64,000 bases of DNA from Fervidobacterium gondwanense DSM 13020. GTDB lineage: Bacteria > Thermotogota > Thermotogae > Thermotogales > Fervidobacteriaceae. Position 1 is the stretch's first letter. Every line of letters begins with the position of its first letter. The notes under the pieces were generated by a model. It was not told the DNA's origin, did not search any database, and was given only the letters and a program-made list of their open reading frames with translations. Location: positions 170,297-234,296 of the forward strand of contig NZ_FRDJ01000002.1 of NCBI RefSeq assembly GCF_900143265.1, in the 5' to 3' direction. A program made the position numbers and the translations under genes. Shown one piece after another: positions 9,836-18,739 of this stretch.

Positions 9836-10291
9836 ATGACTAATGAAAAAGACGTTAAGTGTACAAGGTGTGGAAGTAGAGCACAAATTTCACAGAAGGT
9901 ATACGTAGATGGTACTTACAAGATAATATCTTACTGCAAGAAGTGTGTAAGTGAAATTTTCTCATTTGAAAGTGAGAAATTCACTCGAGCGGGGATTCAA
10001 ACGATTGTCTCTCACAAAAAGCTCATGGAAGAATCCCCCGCGAAAAACAAGAAATTCGAATTTTCGTTAGAATTCCTTTATTCAGAGCAACCGAGTACAA
10101 TCCAGCTAACTATGTTTCCAAGAGATGCTAACTTGTATGGAAAAATTGTATCTGATATAGAAGGCAGAAGGTTGACTTTACTTGAGCATAAATTAAGCAA
10201 AGCTATCAGAAAAGAAGATTATGAGAAAGCGAAAAAGCTCAAAAAAATGATAGATGAAATAAACAGAAAATTAAAGCAACAGCCCTGGTGA
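9836..10291 (+). CDS. UVR-motif zinc-ribbon protein, McsA-like
   Basis: 151-residue protein with two CxxC pairs at the N-terminus (CTRC and CKKC, 25 residues apart), a probable zinc ribbon. The C-terminus holds a UVR motif, EDYEKAKKLKKMIDEINRKL, as in UvrB and UvrC. This layout resembles McsA, the activator of the McsB arginine kinase, but no mcsB or clpC lies next to it, so the role is open. The ATG at 9836 has AAGGTG nine bases upstream; the GTG at 9824 overlaps that site. The stop codon lies inside the loop of the following terminator. Confidence 0.75.
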   Translation: MTNEKDVKCTRCGSRAQISQKVYVDGTYKIISYCKKCVSEIFSFESEKFTRAGIQTIVSHKKLMEESPAKNKKFEFSLEFLYSEQPSTIQLTMFPRDANLYGKIVSDIEGRRLTLLEHKLSKAIRKEDYEKAKKLKKMIDEINRKLKQQPW

Positions 10292-10312
10292 TACTTCCGG
10301 GCTGTTGTTTTT
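10277..10312 (+). terminator. terminator overlapping the end of the UVR-motif gene
   Basis: CAACAGCCC (10277-10285) pairs with GGGCTGTTG (10299-10307), followed by TTTTT. The last codons and stop of the upstream gene are in the left arm and loop. Confidence 0.88.
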
Positions 10313-10314
10313 AA

Positions 10315-11043
10315 TCATAAAATATAGTTGAGAGCTGATAGAATCATCATTATTGCGACGACAATCCTTATTATTTTCTTTGTTACCATCATATTCAAAT
10401 AAGAACCTATATATCCTCCAAAGAATGCCCCAATTCCTAAGATTAACCCCGGTAATAATTCAATCTTGCTCTTAAAAGAGAAAATAGCCAATGAGAACAC
10501 AGTAAAAAGTAATGTTAGGAATATCTTTATTGCGTTAGCTTTCCTTATATCAAACCCCTCTAACATAGTTAGAGCGTATATCAAGAAAAAACCAACACCC
10601 GCTTGGATATATCCACCGTATATCCCTATAAGAAAGAATACAAGAAAACTAACAACCCTATTTGATTTAGATTTTCGCCCTTCTTCCCATATTTTCGGAG
10701 AAAACAAAACAAAATATGACATGATCAAAAATAGAATACCAACGCTTAATTTGACAACATTCTCTGGTAAACTCAGAACTGTCAAAGTTCCGCATATTGC
10801 TCCAAGAACAGTTGGAATTGAAACGAAAATAATATCATTTAGCCTAATCTCTTTTCTTCTAAAAAAACTCCAAGTAGCAGATATATTTTGTAGCAGTATT
10901 CCAATTCTATTTGTTCCATTGGCAACTGTTGTAGATAGTCCATAAAATCCTAGTACAGGAAGTGTAAGAAAAGATCCGCCACCTGCTAACACGTTGATGA
11001 CACCTGCAAACAAGCCAGCGAGAAAAAGCAATAACTCGGCCAT
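10315..11043 (-). CDS. TauE/SafE (TSUP) family permease
   Basis: 242-residue integral membrane protein of the sulfite exporter TauE/SafE family. It begins LLLFLAGLFAGVINVLAGGGSFLTLPVL, the family hallmark, and a second half-repeat is visible around GIYGGYIQAGVGFFLI. About eight hydrophobic segments can be counted. Family members carry small sulphur or organic anions; the substrate here is unknown. The ATG at 11041-11043 is preceded by GGAGGTG at a spacing of six. It overlaps the stop of the M42 peptidase gene by one base (TGATG), so the two are translationally coupled. Confidence 0.85.
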   Translation of the reverse strand: MAELLLFLAGLFAGVINVLAGGGSFLTLPVLGFYGLSTTVANGTNRIGILLQNISATWSFFRRKEIRLNDIIFVSIPTVLGAICGTLTVLSLPENVVKLSVGILFLIMSYFVLFSPKIWEEGRKSKSNRVVSFLVFFLIGIYGGYIQAGVGFFLIYALTMLEGFDIRKANAIKIFLTLLFTVFSLAIFSFKSKIELLPGLILGIGAFFGGYIGSYLNMMVTKKIIRIVVAIMMILSALNYIL

Positions 11044-12062
11044 CAGTACACCTCCAAAAACTTCTTTAACAGTCGGATAAGATTCCACAAATCTGTTAAA
11101 CTTATCATCTCAACCTGTGAATGCAAATATCTAACTGGGACGCTTAGCGCTATCATCGGCACACCTTTCTCAACGAACACACTTGCATCGTTTCCACCGC
11201 CCGTAGCACCGATTTGAATTGGAATACCGTTATCTTTTGCAATTGAGATCATATACCGAACATATTCAACATCAGAAATTGAGCTGTTGTCAAGAGCTCT
11301 AATGACTGGACCTTTACCAAGTTCAATGTGCCTGTTCTGTTTACTACAACATGCAAAAGAATCGACTGCGATTGCCACATCGGGAGAATAATTGGTTGCC
11401 AGTGCTTTTGCGCCTCTTAGTCCAACTTCTTCTTGAACGGTCCACGCAAAAACTACTTTTGATTTGTTAGAAAACCCTCTTGAACATTCAACTAACGTGT
11501 AACATCCAAATCTATCATCCAAACTCCTCATCGCGATGTAATCATTATTCAAGATAGCATAATGCTTTTTAAATACCGCATAGTCCATCACGTCGATACC
11601 TAATTTTAAAACTTCGTCTTTGCTTTTTGCACCAACATCAATTACCTTATCAAAGTTGACTCCGTCCGCTTTCAGATGTGGTGGCACTGCTCCAATCACA
11701 CCGGGGATCACACCGCCTCTTGTTATAATCTCAACAAACGAGCCTTGAATTGCATCTTCGATAATTCCACCGACATTTCTCACTTCAAGTTTTCCATCTT
11801 CTCTTACACTTGTTATATAGAAACCTATCTCGTCCATATGTGCCATAATTAGTATCTCTTTATGATTTTCGGTTCCAAACTTTTCATAGAGTAAATTCCC
11901 AATCTTGTCTGTCTTTAACTGGCCGTTTTCTACTCTTAGTAATTTTGAGATCTCGTTTCTAACATTCTCCTCTCTCCCTGATACCCCGGGAACGCTACAA
12001 AGTGCGATTAAATCTTCCACATTCACATCTACTGAACTACCTGCTGAAAAGCTTGATAACAT
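11043..12062 (-). CDS. M42 family metallo-aminopeptidase
   Basis: 339-residue M42 (PepA/TET, once called endoglucanase) peptidase, a cytosolic di-metal aminopeptidase that forms large cages in thermophiles. Metal and catalytic positions are visible: AHMDEIGFYI (His), SLDDRFG (bridging Asp), WTVQEEVGLRGA (Glu-Glu), AVDSFA (Asp) and the late HSQVEMI (His). I use the ATG at 12060-12062 because GGGGGAG lies just upstream; the longer frame passes through that site. It is the first gene of a pair with the TSUP permease. A peptide-degrading role fits the peptidases elsewhere in the window. Confidence 0.9.
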   Translation of the reverse strand: MLSSFSAGSSVDVNVEDLIALCSVPGVSGREENVRNEISKLLRVENGQLKTDKIGNLLYEKFGTENHKEILIMAHMDEIGFYITSVREDGKLEVRNVGGIIEDAIQGSFVEIITRGGVIPGVIGAVPPHLKADGVNFDKVIDVGAKSKDEVLKLGIDVMDYAVFKKHYAILNNDYIAMRSLDDRFGCYTLVECSRGFSNKSKVVFAWTVQEEVGLRGAKALATNYSPDVAIAVDSFACCSKQNRHIELGKGPVIRALDNSSISDVEYVRYMISIAKDNGIPIQIGATGGGNDASVFVEKGVPMIALSVPVRYLHSQVEMISLTDLWNLIRLLKKFLEVY

Positions 12063-12170
12063 AACATCACTCCCCCCAATTCGAAATGAAAACCGCTTCT
12101 TATAAATAAAGTATATCATAAAACTTATTCGTAATGCTAAGTTATCCCGGATACAAATAAATTTTTTCTA

Positions 12171-12210
12171 TTGACAAAAATTTTGGTATAGTATAAAATA
12201 TTTTTGTCAA
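12171..12210 (+). promoter_or_regulatory. promoter enclosed by an 11-bp inverted repeat, upstream of the MFS gene
   Basis: TTGACAAAAAT (12171-12181) and ATTTTTGTCAA (12200-12210) are perfect inverted copies with an 18-base gap. The left arm contains a consensus -35 (TTGACA) and the gap contains TATAGTATAAAAT, the -10 region. A repressor bound to both arms would cover the promoter of the MFS exporter gene at 12239. Confidence 0.7.
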
Positions 12211-12238
12211 AAACCAAATAAAATGTGGAGGGATAGTT

Positions 12239-13510
12239 ATGGGTGGTCGTGATGATATTTACAAGTATGAGAAAAGAAACCTTTCACTGATTATTAGCGG
12301 GAGGTTTGAATCGTTAATAGGCGCTGCGGCATTAATGGTTGCGATGCCACTGTATATACTTGATAAGACAGGTTCCGGTATGATGATGGGGATATTTACC
12401 CTTCTTGGTATTCTCCCCAGACTGATAATAACACCATTTGGTGGCGTTATCGGTGATAGGATAAACAGAAAGCATATAATGGTGATCCTTGATGAACTTC
12501 GCGGAATCTTGCTCTTAATAATGTACCTTCTTGCTTTGTCCAATAAACTCTCTATACCGTTGTTGTTATTCTTCAGAGCGGTTCTGTCTTTTTTTGATGG
12601 ACTATTCGACGGACCAACAGGTGCTATGTTTGGTGATGTTGTTAGGAAAGAAAACTTGAAACGTGCTACATCACTGAATGCAATGGCTAATAGTGTAGCA
12701 AACATTATAGGTCCTATAGTAGGTTCAATGCTTTACGGGTATTACGGTTTTGCAAACGTTCTCATTCTCACGGGCTTGTTATACGTTTTCTCTGGAATTA
12801 CCGAGTTGTTCATAATCTATAATCATTCTAGAAGAGAAGGCAAGTTGAACTTCTTAAAAGATTTAGTTGAAGGGATTAAATTTGTCAAGGATAATAATGG
12901 ATTGAGATTTCTCTTTACGTTCGCAATTGTCATAAACTTTTTAATGTCTTCGCTTTTCAGTGTTGTCTGGCCATATTTATTAAGAACCGTTTGGAAATTT
13001 TCGTCTAACCAATTCGGTTCGTTCCAGGTTTTTGGAACGCTTGGAGCATTGGTTGGAAACATTGCCATAATGTTTTTCCTTCATAAATTTAGTTCAAAAC
13101 TTCTGATTTCCTCTGGATTACTCATTCAACAAACAACAACGTTAATTTTCTCGTTTATGATAATGCCATTTTTCGGGTTTAACAATCCTCAGCTGTATAT
13201 CATAAATTCCATAGGCGTCTTCATCTTCAGCTTCTTTAACGTACTTGTTAACATCCCAATAAACGCAAATCTGCAGTTGTTGGTTCCATCTGAGCTGCGT
13301 TCACGAGTTTTCTCGGTCCTGTCTTTCCTCGCAACTGGTAGTGTACCGATATCTTCCATGTTATACGGCTACTTAATAGATAGAATCAGTCCATTTTGGC
13401 TCTTTCTTGGTGTGAATATTATATCTACTGTTGTTGTTGTAATATTCTTACTCACAGCACCGAAAGAAGCTTATGAACCCGTTCCGCATGATTCAACAGC
13501 TGTTGTTTAA
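12239..13510 (+). CDS. MFS transporter (drug-efflux-like)
   Basis: 423-residue major facilitator protein with about 12 hydrophobic segments. The loop after the second segment, FGGVIGDRINRKHIMV, is the MFS motif A region, and the start GRFESLIGAAALMVAMPLYIL resembles the macrolide/EntS-like exporter group. GGAGGG lies about eight bases before the ATG. The gene has its own promoter inside an inverted repeat, the usual plan for an inducible efflux pump. The substrate cannot be read from the sequence. Confidence 0.88.
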   Translation: MGGRDDIYKYEKRNLSLIISGRFESLIGAAALMVAMPLYILDKTGSGMMMGIFTLLGILPRLIITPFGGVIGDRINRKHIMVILDELRGILLLIMYLLALSNKLSIPLLLFFRAVLSFFDGLFDGPTGAMFGDVVRKENLKRATSLNAMANSVANIIGPIVGSMLYGYYGFANVLILTGLLYVFSGITELFIIYNHSRREGKLNFLKDLVEGIKFVKDNNGLRFLFTFAIVINFLMSSLFSVVWPYLLRTVWKFSSNQFGSFQVFGTLGALVGNIAIMFFLHKFSSKLLISSGLLIQQTTTLIFSFMIMPFFGFNNPQLYIINSIGVFIFSFFNVLVNIPINANLQLLVPSELRSRVFSVLSFLATGSVPISSMLYGYLIDRISPFWLFLGVNIISTVVVVIFLLTAPKEAYEPVPHDSTAVV

Positions 13511-13518
13511 TAAAAATA

Positions 13519-13527
13519 TGTTATAAT
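13519..13527 (+). promoter_or_regulatory. extended -10 promoter of the ZIP gene
   Basis: TGTTATAAT, an extended -10 with a perfect hexamer, about 30 bases before the likely start of the ZIP transporter. No clear -35. Confidence 0.5.
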
Positions 13528-13555
13528 ACTAAGTGAATTTACTGAAGCTAAAGGA

Positions 13556-14305
13556 GTGGTCGTTATCTCTGACTTTGTGCGTGGAGTGGTACTTAGTTCA
13601 CTTGCTGGAATTACAACAGTTGTAGGGGCTATTCCTTTGCTAGTTTTTCATAAGCATTTTGGCGAAAAATTGATAGATGCACTATTAGGTATGGCTGCCG
13701 GAATAATGCTGGCTGCCAGTGCTTTTAGTCTAGCCGGTCCGGCGTTAGAAATTGGCGGAGGCATTAGATTCTCTGTTGGTTTCCTGCTTGGAGCATTATT
13801 AGTTGACCTTTTCGACAAATTTTCACCGCACGAACATTTTCTCAAAGGCCATGAAGGAGCTGAACTAAGAAGGTTGGCAAAAATATGGCTTTTTGTAATA
13901 GCCATAACTATTCATAATTTTCCAGAAGGAATGGCTGTTGGGATTAGTGGCTACACTCCCGAAGCGATAGACGTGGCCATTGCGATAGGTGCTCAGAATA
14001 TTCCAGAAGGTGCAGCAACGATGGTTGCTTTGATGAACGCTGGGTATTCTGTAAGAACGTCGCTTCTTGTTACGCTTCTTACTGGTATTGTCGAAGTAAT
14101 TGGTGGTATTTTCGGCGCTGGTTTGATATTGATAAGCCAAAAGCTTTTACCATACATGCTTGCCTTCGCCGCAGGTGCTATGGTTTTCGTTGTTAGCGAT
14201 GAGGTCATACCAGAAACTCATTTGAGGGGCAATGAAAGGCTCTCGACATACTTTTTGATATTCGGTTTTTTAGTAATGTCTGTTCTTGATGTTTTATTAG
14301 GATAG
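13556..14305 (+). CDS. ZIP family metal transporter (GufA-like)
   Basis: 249-residue ZIP family divalent-metal (zinc or iron) transporter with about eight membrane segments. The metal-path motifs are HNFPEGMAVG in TM4 and QNIPEGAATM in TM5; the Gln in place of the first His of TM5 is common in the GufA-like branch. A His/Glu cluster (FSPHEHFLKGHEG) lies in the loop between TM3 and TM4. The start is unclear: the GTG at 13556 overlaps the ribosome site AAAGGAG, and the next GTG at 13577 is 20 bases away. It stands alone behind its own promoter. Confidence 0.85.
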   Translation: MVVISDFVRGVVLSSLAGITTVVGAIPLLVFHKHFGEKLIDALLGMAAGIMLAASAFSLAGPALEIGGGIRFSVGFLLGALLVDLFDKFSPHEHFLKGHEGAELRRLAKIWLFVIAITIHNFPEGMAVGISGYTPEAIDVAIAIGAQNIPEGAATMVALMNAGYSVRTSLLVTLLTGIVEVIGGIFGAGLILISQKLLPYMLAFAAGAMVFVVSDEVIPETHLRGNERLSTYFLIFGFLVMSVLDVLLG

Positions 14306-14314
14306 AGTCGTTTA

Positions 14315-15703
14315 TTAAAAAGTTGGGGAATTTTCCTTAGGCAGGAACATATAGCTCGCTCTGTCTTTTCCTGTTCGTTTTGATATGTACAACATCTCAT
14401 CAGCAGCCTTTAGAACCTCTGTTGGGGATGAGTAGTATTCTGAGCTAACTACGCCACATGAAACAGTACAATTTCCATGCGAAAATTTTGTGCTGCGGAC
14501 CGTGTCTAAGATGTCGTCAATCAATCGAACCACACTATCCGAATCTACTTTTGGTAGAACAGCACAGAATTCTTCCCCACCATACCTTCCAACGATACCA
14601 TTCCCCTGAATCTTTTCTTTCAATATTTTACCTATTATTTTAAGTACCTCATCACCAACAATGTGACCAAACGTGTCGTTCACTCTCTTAAAATTGTCCA
14701 CATCAAACATGGCGACATAGTATACAAAATTGGACCTTTTGGAAAGCTCGTGAGTCTCTTCTAAAAACCTAAGTAGTTCCTTCTTGTTGAACAATCCCGT
14801 TAGCCCGTCTATCGTTGATGCTACTCTTAATTCTCTAAAAAGATTCATTGTATTAAAAAGCAGTGCAAGACTTTCGTATGCTTCTGTTACTATCTTTGTA
14901 AGTGCTCTTGAGTCTGATGCTTTTGAAAATGAGATCAGCCCTATTTCGTTTTCATCATACTTTATTGGGAATGTTATAGCGTTATTTATTTTTAGTTCCT
15001 GACCATATCCACCTATGTATGACCAATCAGATGGCTGAATTGGCTTTTCAAAGTTTTTCACTAACTCATCGTGTAACGTCTTACGTGTTGTCTGAAACCC
15101 AAAATTATATATGCGTCCTTCGACGGGCGACAACAAAAGAACAGCAGAGGCAGAAAACTGAGCAAAGTTTTCAAACAAATTAACAAGTTTTCTAACCACA
15201 TAAACTTCATCGCGTGCGAATTGAATTAAGGATAATATTTCTCTGTTCAAAACTTCGGATCTCATTTTCTGTTCTAAAACATCATATATGCTGCTTACGT
15301 AGAACTTTTCAGTACCTTTGTTTGCACAAAAGTTCATTTCTATGAAAGTTTCAATCTCTTTTTCGAGCTCATCCTTAGGAAGTAATTTTGAAAGAAATTT
15401 GTTGGCACCACTGTGTTCAGCCCAAAATTGATTGATTATATCATCAGAACCTGTTAGAACAACGATTCCTGCGTCTTTGAACGCAGGAATCGACCTAAGG
15501 TAAAGGCACATCTGTAATCCTGAAATACCAGGCATATTGTAATCAGTAATTATAATATCCGGAAAGTTTTTCAGTGCGAGCTCTATACCTTGCATAGCGT
15601 TTTCCGCAGTATATACCGCTTCGATTTGAAATTTTTCAAGAATGCTCTGCAAGACCAATCGCCAAAACTTACTGTCATCGACCACAAGAACTTTCTTACC
15701 CAC
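14315..15703 (-). CDS. response regulator with GGDEF output domain
   Basis: 462-residue protein. Residues 1-120 form a receiver domain with the acidic pair in VVDDSKF and the phosphoacceptor in IITDYNMPG; the conserved Thr/Lys positions follow. Residues 140-290 look like a GAF-type or linker sensor region. Residues 295-455 form a GGDEF domain with DVDNFKRVND and an intact active site RYGGEEF, so it should make cyclic di-GMP from GTP. The RxxD inhibitory site expected five residues before GGEEF is absent (the segment reads QGNGIVGRY), so product inhibition may be missing. The start is a GTG behind GGGAGG. No histidine kinase is adjacent. Confidence 0.9.
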   Translation of the reverse strand: MGKKVLVVDDSKFWRLVLQSILEKFQIEAVYTAENAMQGIELALKNFPDIIITDYNMPGISGLQMCLYLRSIPAFKDAGIVVLTGSDDIINQFWAEHSGANKFLSKLLPKDELEKEIETFIEMNFCANKGTEKFYVSSIYDVLEQKMRSEVLNREILSLIQFARDEVYVVRKLVNLFENFAQFSASAVLLLSPVEGRIYNFGFQTTRKTLHDELVKNFEKPIQPSDWSYIGGYGQELKINNAITFPIKYDENEIGLISFSKASDSRALTKIVTEAYESLALLFNTMNLFRELRVASTIDGLTGLFNKKELLRFLEETHELSKRSNFVYYVAMFDVDNFKRVNDTFGHIVGDEVLKIIGKILKEKIQGNGIVGRYGGEEFCAVLPKVDSDSVVRLIDDILDTVRSTKFSHGNCTVSCGVVSSEYYSSPTEVLKAADEMLYISKRTGKDRASYMFLPKENSPTF

Positions 15704-15750
15704 TTAATATCCTCCCATGCATTGTCTATTAAGGTTGGAATTCAGCAATA

Positions 15751-16899
15751 TTATACAACATTTTTCTCTTTTTCAACAACCATGTTTTCGAATCTTTTCA
15801 AACCGAGGTATGATATGTCGGTATGAAGTGTCTTACCAAACACTAGTAGCTCGGCAAGAGCCTCGCCAACTGCCGGTGCAACCATGAATCCGTGTCCAGA
15901 GTATCCTACAGCATAGTAATAACCTTTGACTTTCTCACTTTCACCGATTATTGGCTGTGCATCCGGGGACATGTTATACATTCCACTCCAATGTCTAATC
16001 AATCTAACGTTCTTTAGAAACGGGAAAATTCTTATCATTTTGCTGGTAAGTTCTTTCTCGAATTTGAATGTCACGTTGTAGTTTATGCCAGGTTTCTCAT
16101 CTTTATCTCCTTGACCGAGTATGAATTGCCCATGTTGTGTCTGTCTCATGTAGAAATTGCCTGAAAAACTTATAGCCATCATTGGAAAGAAATTTTCAAG
16201 AGGTTCAGTAACCATTATCTGATGTCTGTAACTTTCCGTAGGAAGTTCAACACCAACCAGTTCAGATATTTCTCTCGACCAGGGACCCGAAGCGTTAACA
16301 ACCACATCGCAAGAGAAATAACCCCTCGAAGTATTTATTCCTACCACCCGATCGTTTATAACATCTATATCTGTTACTTCTGTGTGTGTAAATATCGCAC
16401 CTCCCATTTTTCTAATCGCTTGAGCATATCCAATTACTGCCTTGTGCGGATTTGCATGTCCATCTGTTTGGCAAAACGTTGCCAGCTTTAATCCCTCAAT
16501 ATTTATATAAGGATACCTCTTGCTCACTTCGCTTGGTGAGAGAATCTCAACATTCAGTCCTTCTTCTCTTTGCATCAAAACGTTGCGTTCGAATTGTGCA
16601 GCTTCATTCTCAGTATACGAAAGTACCAAATAACCACCTTGTGTATACTCAATATCCATCCCTACATCCTCTTTGAATCTTTCAAATAACTTAACACTCC
16701 TCATTGCGAGTCTTACATTTGGTCTTGTTGACCATTGTTGCCTAATACCACCTGCACACCTTCCTGTTGAACCTGAAGAAAGGTACGATTTCTCAAATAT
16801 AGCAACTGAAGTCTTACCCAATTTACACAGAAAATACCCAAGAGCTGTTCCCGTTATTCCTCCGCCTATAATACACACATCATATTTTTTGTTACTCAT
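15751..16899 (-). CDS. FAD-dependent amine/amino-acid oxidoreductase (DAO family), third operon gene
   Basis: 382-residue flavoprotein of the D-amino-acid oxidase/sarcosine oxidase-beta family. The FAD fold begins VCIIGGGITGTALGYFLCKLG, followed by the family segment SSGSTGRCAGGIRQQW; the C-terminus has YAVGYSGHGFMVAPAVGEALAEL. I choose the ATG at 16897-16899, preceded by GGAGGTGGG. It overlaps the preceding gene by eight bases and is the last of three subunits (2Fe-2S protein, FAD/Fe-S protein, DAO protein). Similar triplets are known as opine, sarcosine, L-proline or hcnABC-type dehydrogenases. The substrate is not settled by sequence; an amino acid such as proline is the best guess. Confidence 0.85.
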   Translation of the reverse strand: MSNKKYDVCIIGGGITGTALGYFLCKLGKTSVAIFEKSYLSSGSTGRCAGGIRQQWSTRPNVRLAMRSVKLFERFKEDVGMDIEYTQGGYLVLSYTENEAAQFERNVLMQREEGLNVEILSPSEVSKRYPYINIEGLKLATFCQTDGHANPHKAVIGYAQAIRKMGGAIFTHTEVTDIDVINDRVVGINTSRGYFSCDVVVNASGPWSREISELVGVELPTESYRHQIMVTEPLENFFPMMAISFSGNFYMRQTQHGQFILGQGDKDEKPGINYNVTFKFEKELTSKMIRIFPFLKNVRLIRHWSGMYNMSPDAQPIIGESEKVKGYYYAVGYSGHGFMVAPAVGEALAELLVFGKTLHTDISYLGLKRFENMVVEKEKNVV

Positions 16900-18739
16900 T
16901 TTTGCCCACCTCCGACGAAAAATCATCTCTTGAATTATTACCAGCATTAGCTATAGCCTCAAATGGGATAGGCATTGTAGGTGGGCGATATGCGCCAAGT
17001 TGGATGTCAGAAATATTCATACCAGTCTTTTGGGAAAGGATTTGTAACGTAAGTGTTCGACAGGTCTTTCCTCCACACGGTCCCATTCCGATTCTTAATA
17101 CACGTCTTAACTCCTCGTAATCCGTTACCCCCATATCGATTACTTGTTCAATATCCTTCCTTGTTATTTCTTCACATCTACAGACGAATTCTTCTGACTC
17201 TTTTACAAATTGGAAACTTCGAACTGCGTATTCAAGTCCTTTCGGCACTTCTAAAAAGATGATATGTGTTTTTCCTTTGTTGTTTACAGTCACGTTCTGA
17301 ACTCTTCCTTGTGAAATGACTCTTCCTTCCTTGTCAAGCAAATCTACAACTTGATTTTTTTCTGGCATAGGTAGTAATTCGTATGGTATACCAATAATTG
17401 ATGAGTTTTCCTTTTCCTGAATCAAGAATATTGCAAGCCCTGGACATTTCATAACACAGATGCCGCATCCTATGCATTTATCGTAGTCTATTTGTGGAAT
17501 TCCGTTTATGTTCCCTCCAACGTTTATTGCACCGGTTGGACAAGATGTTTCACATGGGTTACACGGTATCGCCTCGGGACATTCTATAATCGCTCTCAAT
17601 TTTCCAGCGGGTCCAATGTCCTCTTGAATTTCTTCCCTGTAACCACCCGATGGAAAGGTTATACCCATCCTTTTCAGACCTTCTCGTACTTTACTTGAAA
17701 ATGGGCCTCTTCGAAATTCAACAAGTTCCTCTTTAAAATGATTTATCTTCTGACTTAAGTCTTTGCCTGTCAATTTCTGAGCGATATTATACCCTGCGAT
17801 GTATCCCTCTATCATTGCAGTTGTTGCTTCTTCTATACCAGACAGATCACCAGCTACATAGACATTATCCATCGTTGTTTTCATGTCTTCATCTCGAACA
17901 GGTACATAACCTCCGAGTTCAGGAACGTATGAAAGTTTTGCACCTGTCTGTGCTACAAGTTCGACGTTGGGTTGAAGTCCAACAGCAAGGCATATTGCGT
18001 CAACAATATACTCCATTTCTGTTCCAATTATAGGCTTGAACTTTTCGTCAACTTGTGAGACAACTGCGCCTCGAACCTTATCATTTCCGACAGCCTCAAT
18101 TATAGTATGCCTAAGAAGAATTGGTATTCCGAGTCTCTTCACTTTGTTTGCATGAACTGCGTAACCGCCGACTCGTGATGAAGCTTCCACAATTGCCTTC
18201 ACTGTTGCACCAGCTTGAGCTAATTGATATGCAACTATAAGTCCGATATTTCCTGCGCCAACGATCAAGAATGATTGCCCTGGCAGAACTTTATACTGGT
18301 TCATCAATGTTTGAACAGCCCCTGCGCCATATACACCCGGAAGTGTGTTGTTTTTGAACAGCAGAAATTTTTCAGTTGCGCCAGTTGCTATCAATAAATA
18401 GTCTGCTGTATACTCATAAATGATGTTGTTCAATCTATCATACAAAACGATAACATCTTCATATATACCTGTAACTGTTGTTTGCTGCATTATTTCTACG
18501 CCGAGACTTCGCACTTTGTTCGTCAAGATTTTTCCTATCTCAAATCCTCGTGTTGATGCATAGAACCCCTCATGGCCAAAGAATTTATGAGTTTGCTTTG
18601 GTAACTGTCCACCGGGTTCTAATCCTTCATCAACTATCAGAACTTCCTTACCATTTCCAAGTGTTTCTGCAATAGCAATTGCTCCGGTCATTCCAGCAGG
18701 TCCTGAACCTACAATCAATGCTTTGACATGTTTTACCAT
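16892..18739 (-). CDS. FAD/NAD(P) oxidoreductase with 4Fe-4S and BFD-like domains, second operon gene
   Basis: 615-residue protein combining a pyridine-nucleotide-disulphide-type flavin domain (GSGPAGMTGAIAIAE near the N-terminus, GAGNIGLIVAYQLAQAG in the middle), a two-cluster ferredoxin insert (CNPCETSCPTGA and CIGCGICVMKCP, residues about 395-450), and a C-terminal BFD-type [2Fe-2S] segment (CRCEEITRKDIE ... GPCGGKTCR). This is the alpha-subunit layout of dye-linked dehydrogenases, with an added ferredoxin domain as found in anaerobes. It overlaps the gene before by seven bases and the gene after by eight, so the three are made together. It probably passes electrons from the DAO subunit to a ferredoxin-like or NAD acceptor. 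Confidence 0.88.
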   Translation of the reverse strand: MVKHVKALIVGSGPAGMTGAIAIAETLGNGKEVLIVDEGLEPGGQLPKQTHKFFGHEGFYASTRGFEIGKILTNKVRSLGVEIMQQTTVTGIYEDVIVLYDRLNNIIYEYTADYLLIATGATEKFLLFKNNTLPGVYGAGAVQTLMNQYKVLPGQSFLIVGAGNIGLIVAYQLAQAGATVKAIVEASSRVGGYAVHANKVKRLGIPILLRHTIIEAVGNDKVRGAVVSQVDEKFKPIIGTEMEYIVDAICLAVGLQPNVELVAQTGAKLSYVPELGGYVPVRDEDMKTTMDNVYVAGDLSGIEEATTAMIEGYIAGYNIAQKLTGKDLSQKINHFKEELVEFRRGPFSSKVREGLKRMGITFPSGGYREEIQEDIGPAGKLRAIIECPEAIPCNPCETSCPTGAINVGGNINGIPQIDYDKCIGCGICVMKCPGLAIFLIQEKENSSIIGIPYELLPMPEKNQVVDLLDKEGRVISQGRVQNVTVNNKGKTHIIFLEVPKGLEYAVRSFQFVKESEEFVCRCEEITRKDIEQVIDMGVTDYEELRRVLRIGMGPCGGKTCRTLTLQILSQKTGMNISDIQLGAYRPPTMPIPFEAIANAGNNSRDDFSSEVGKNE

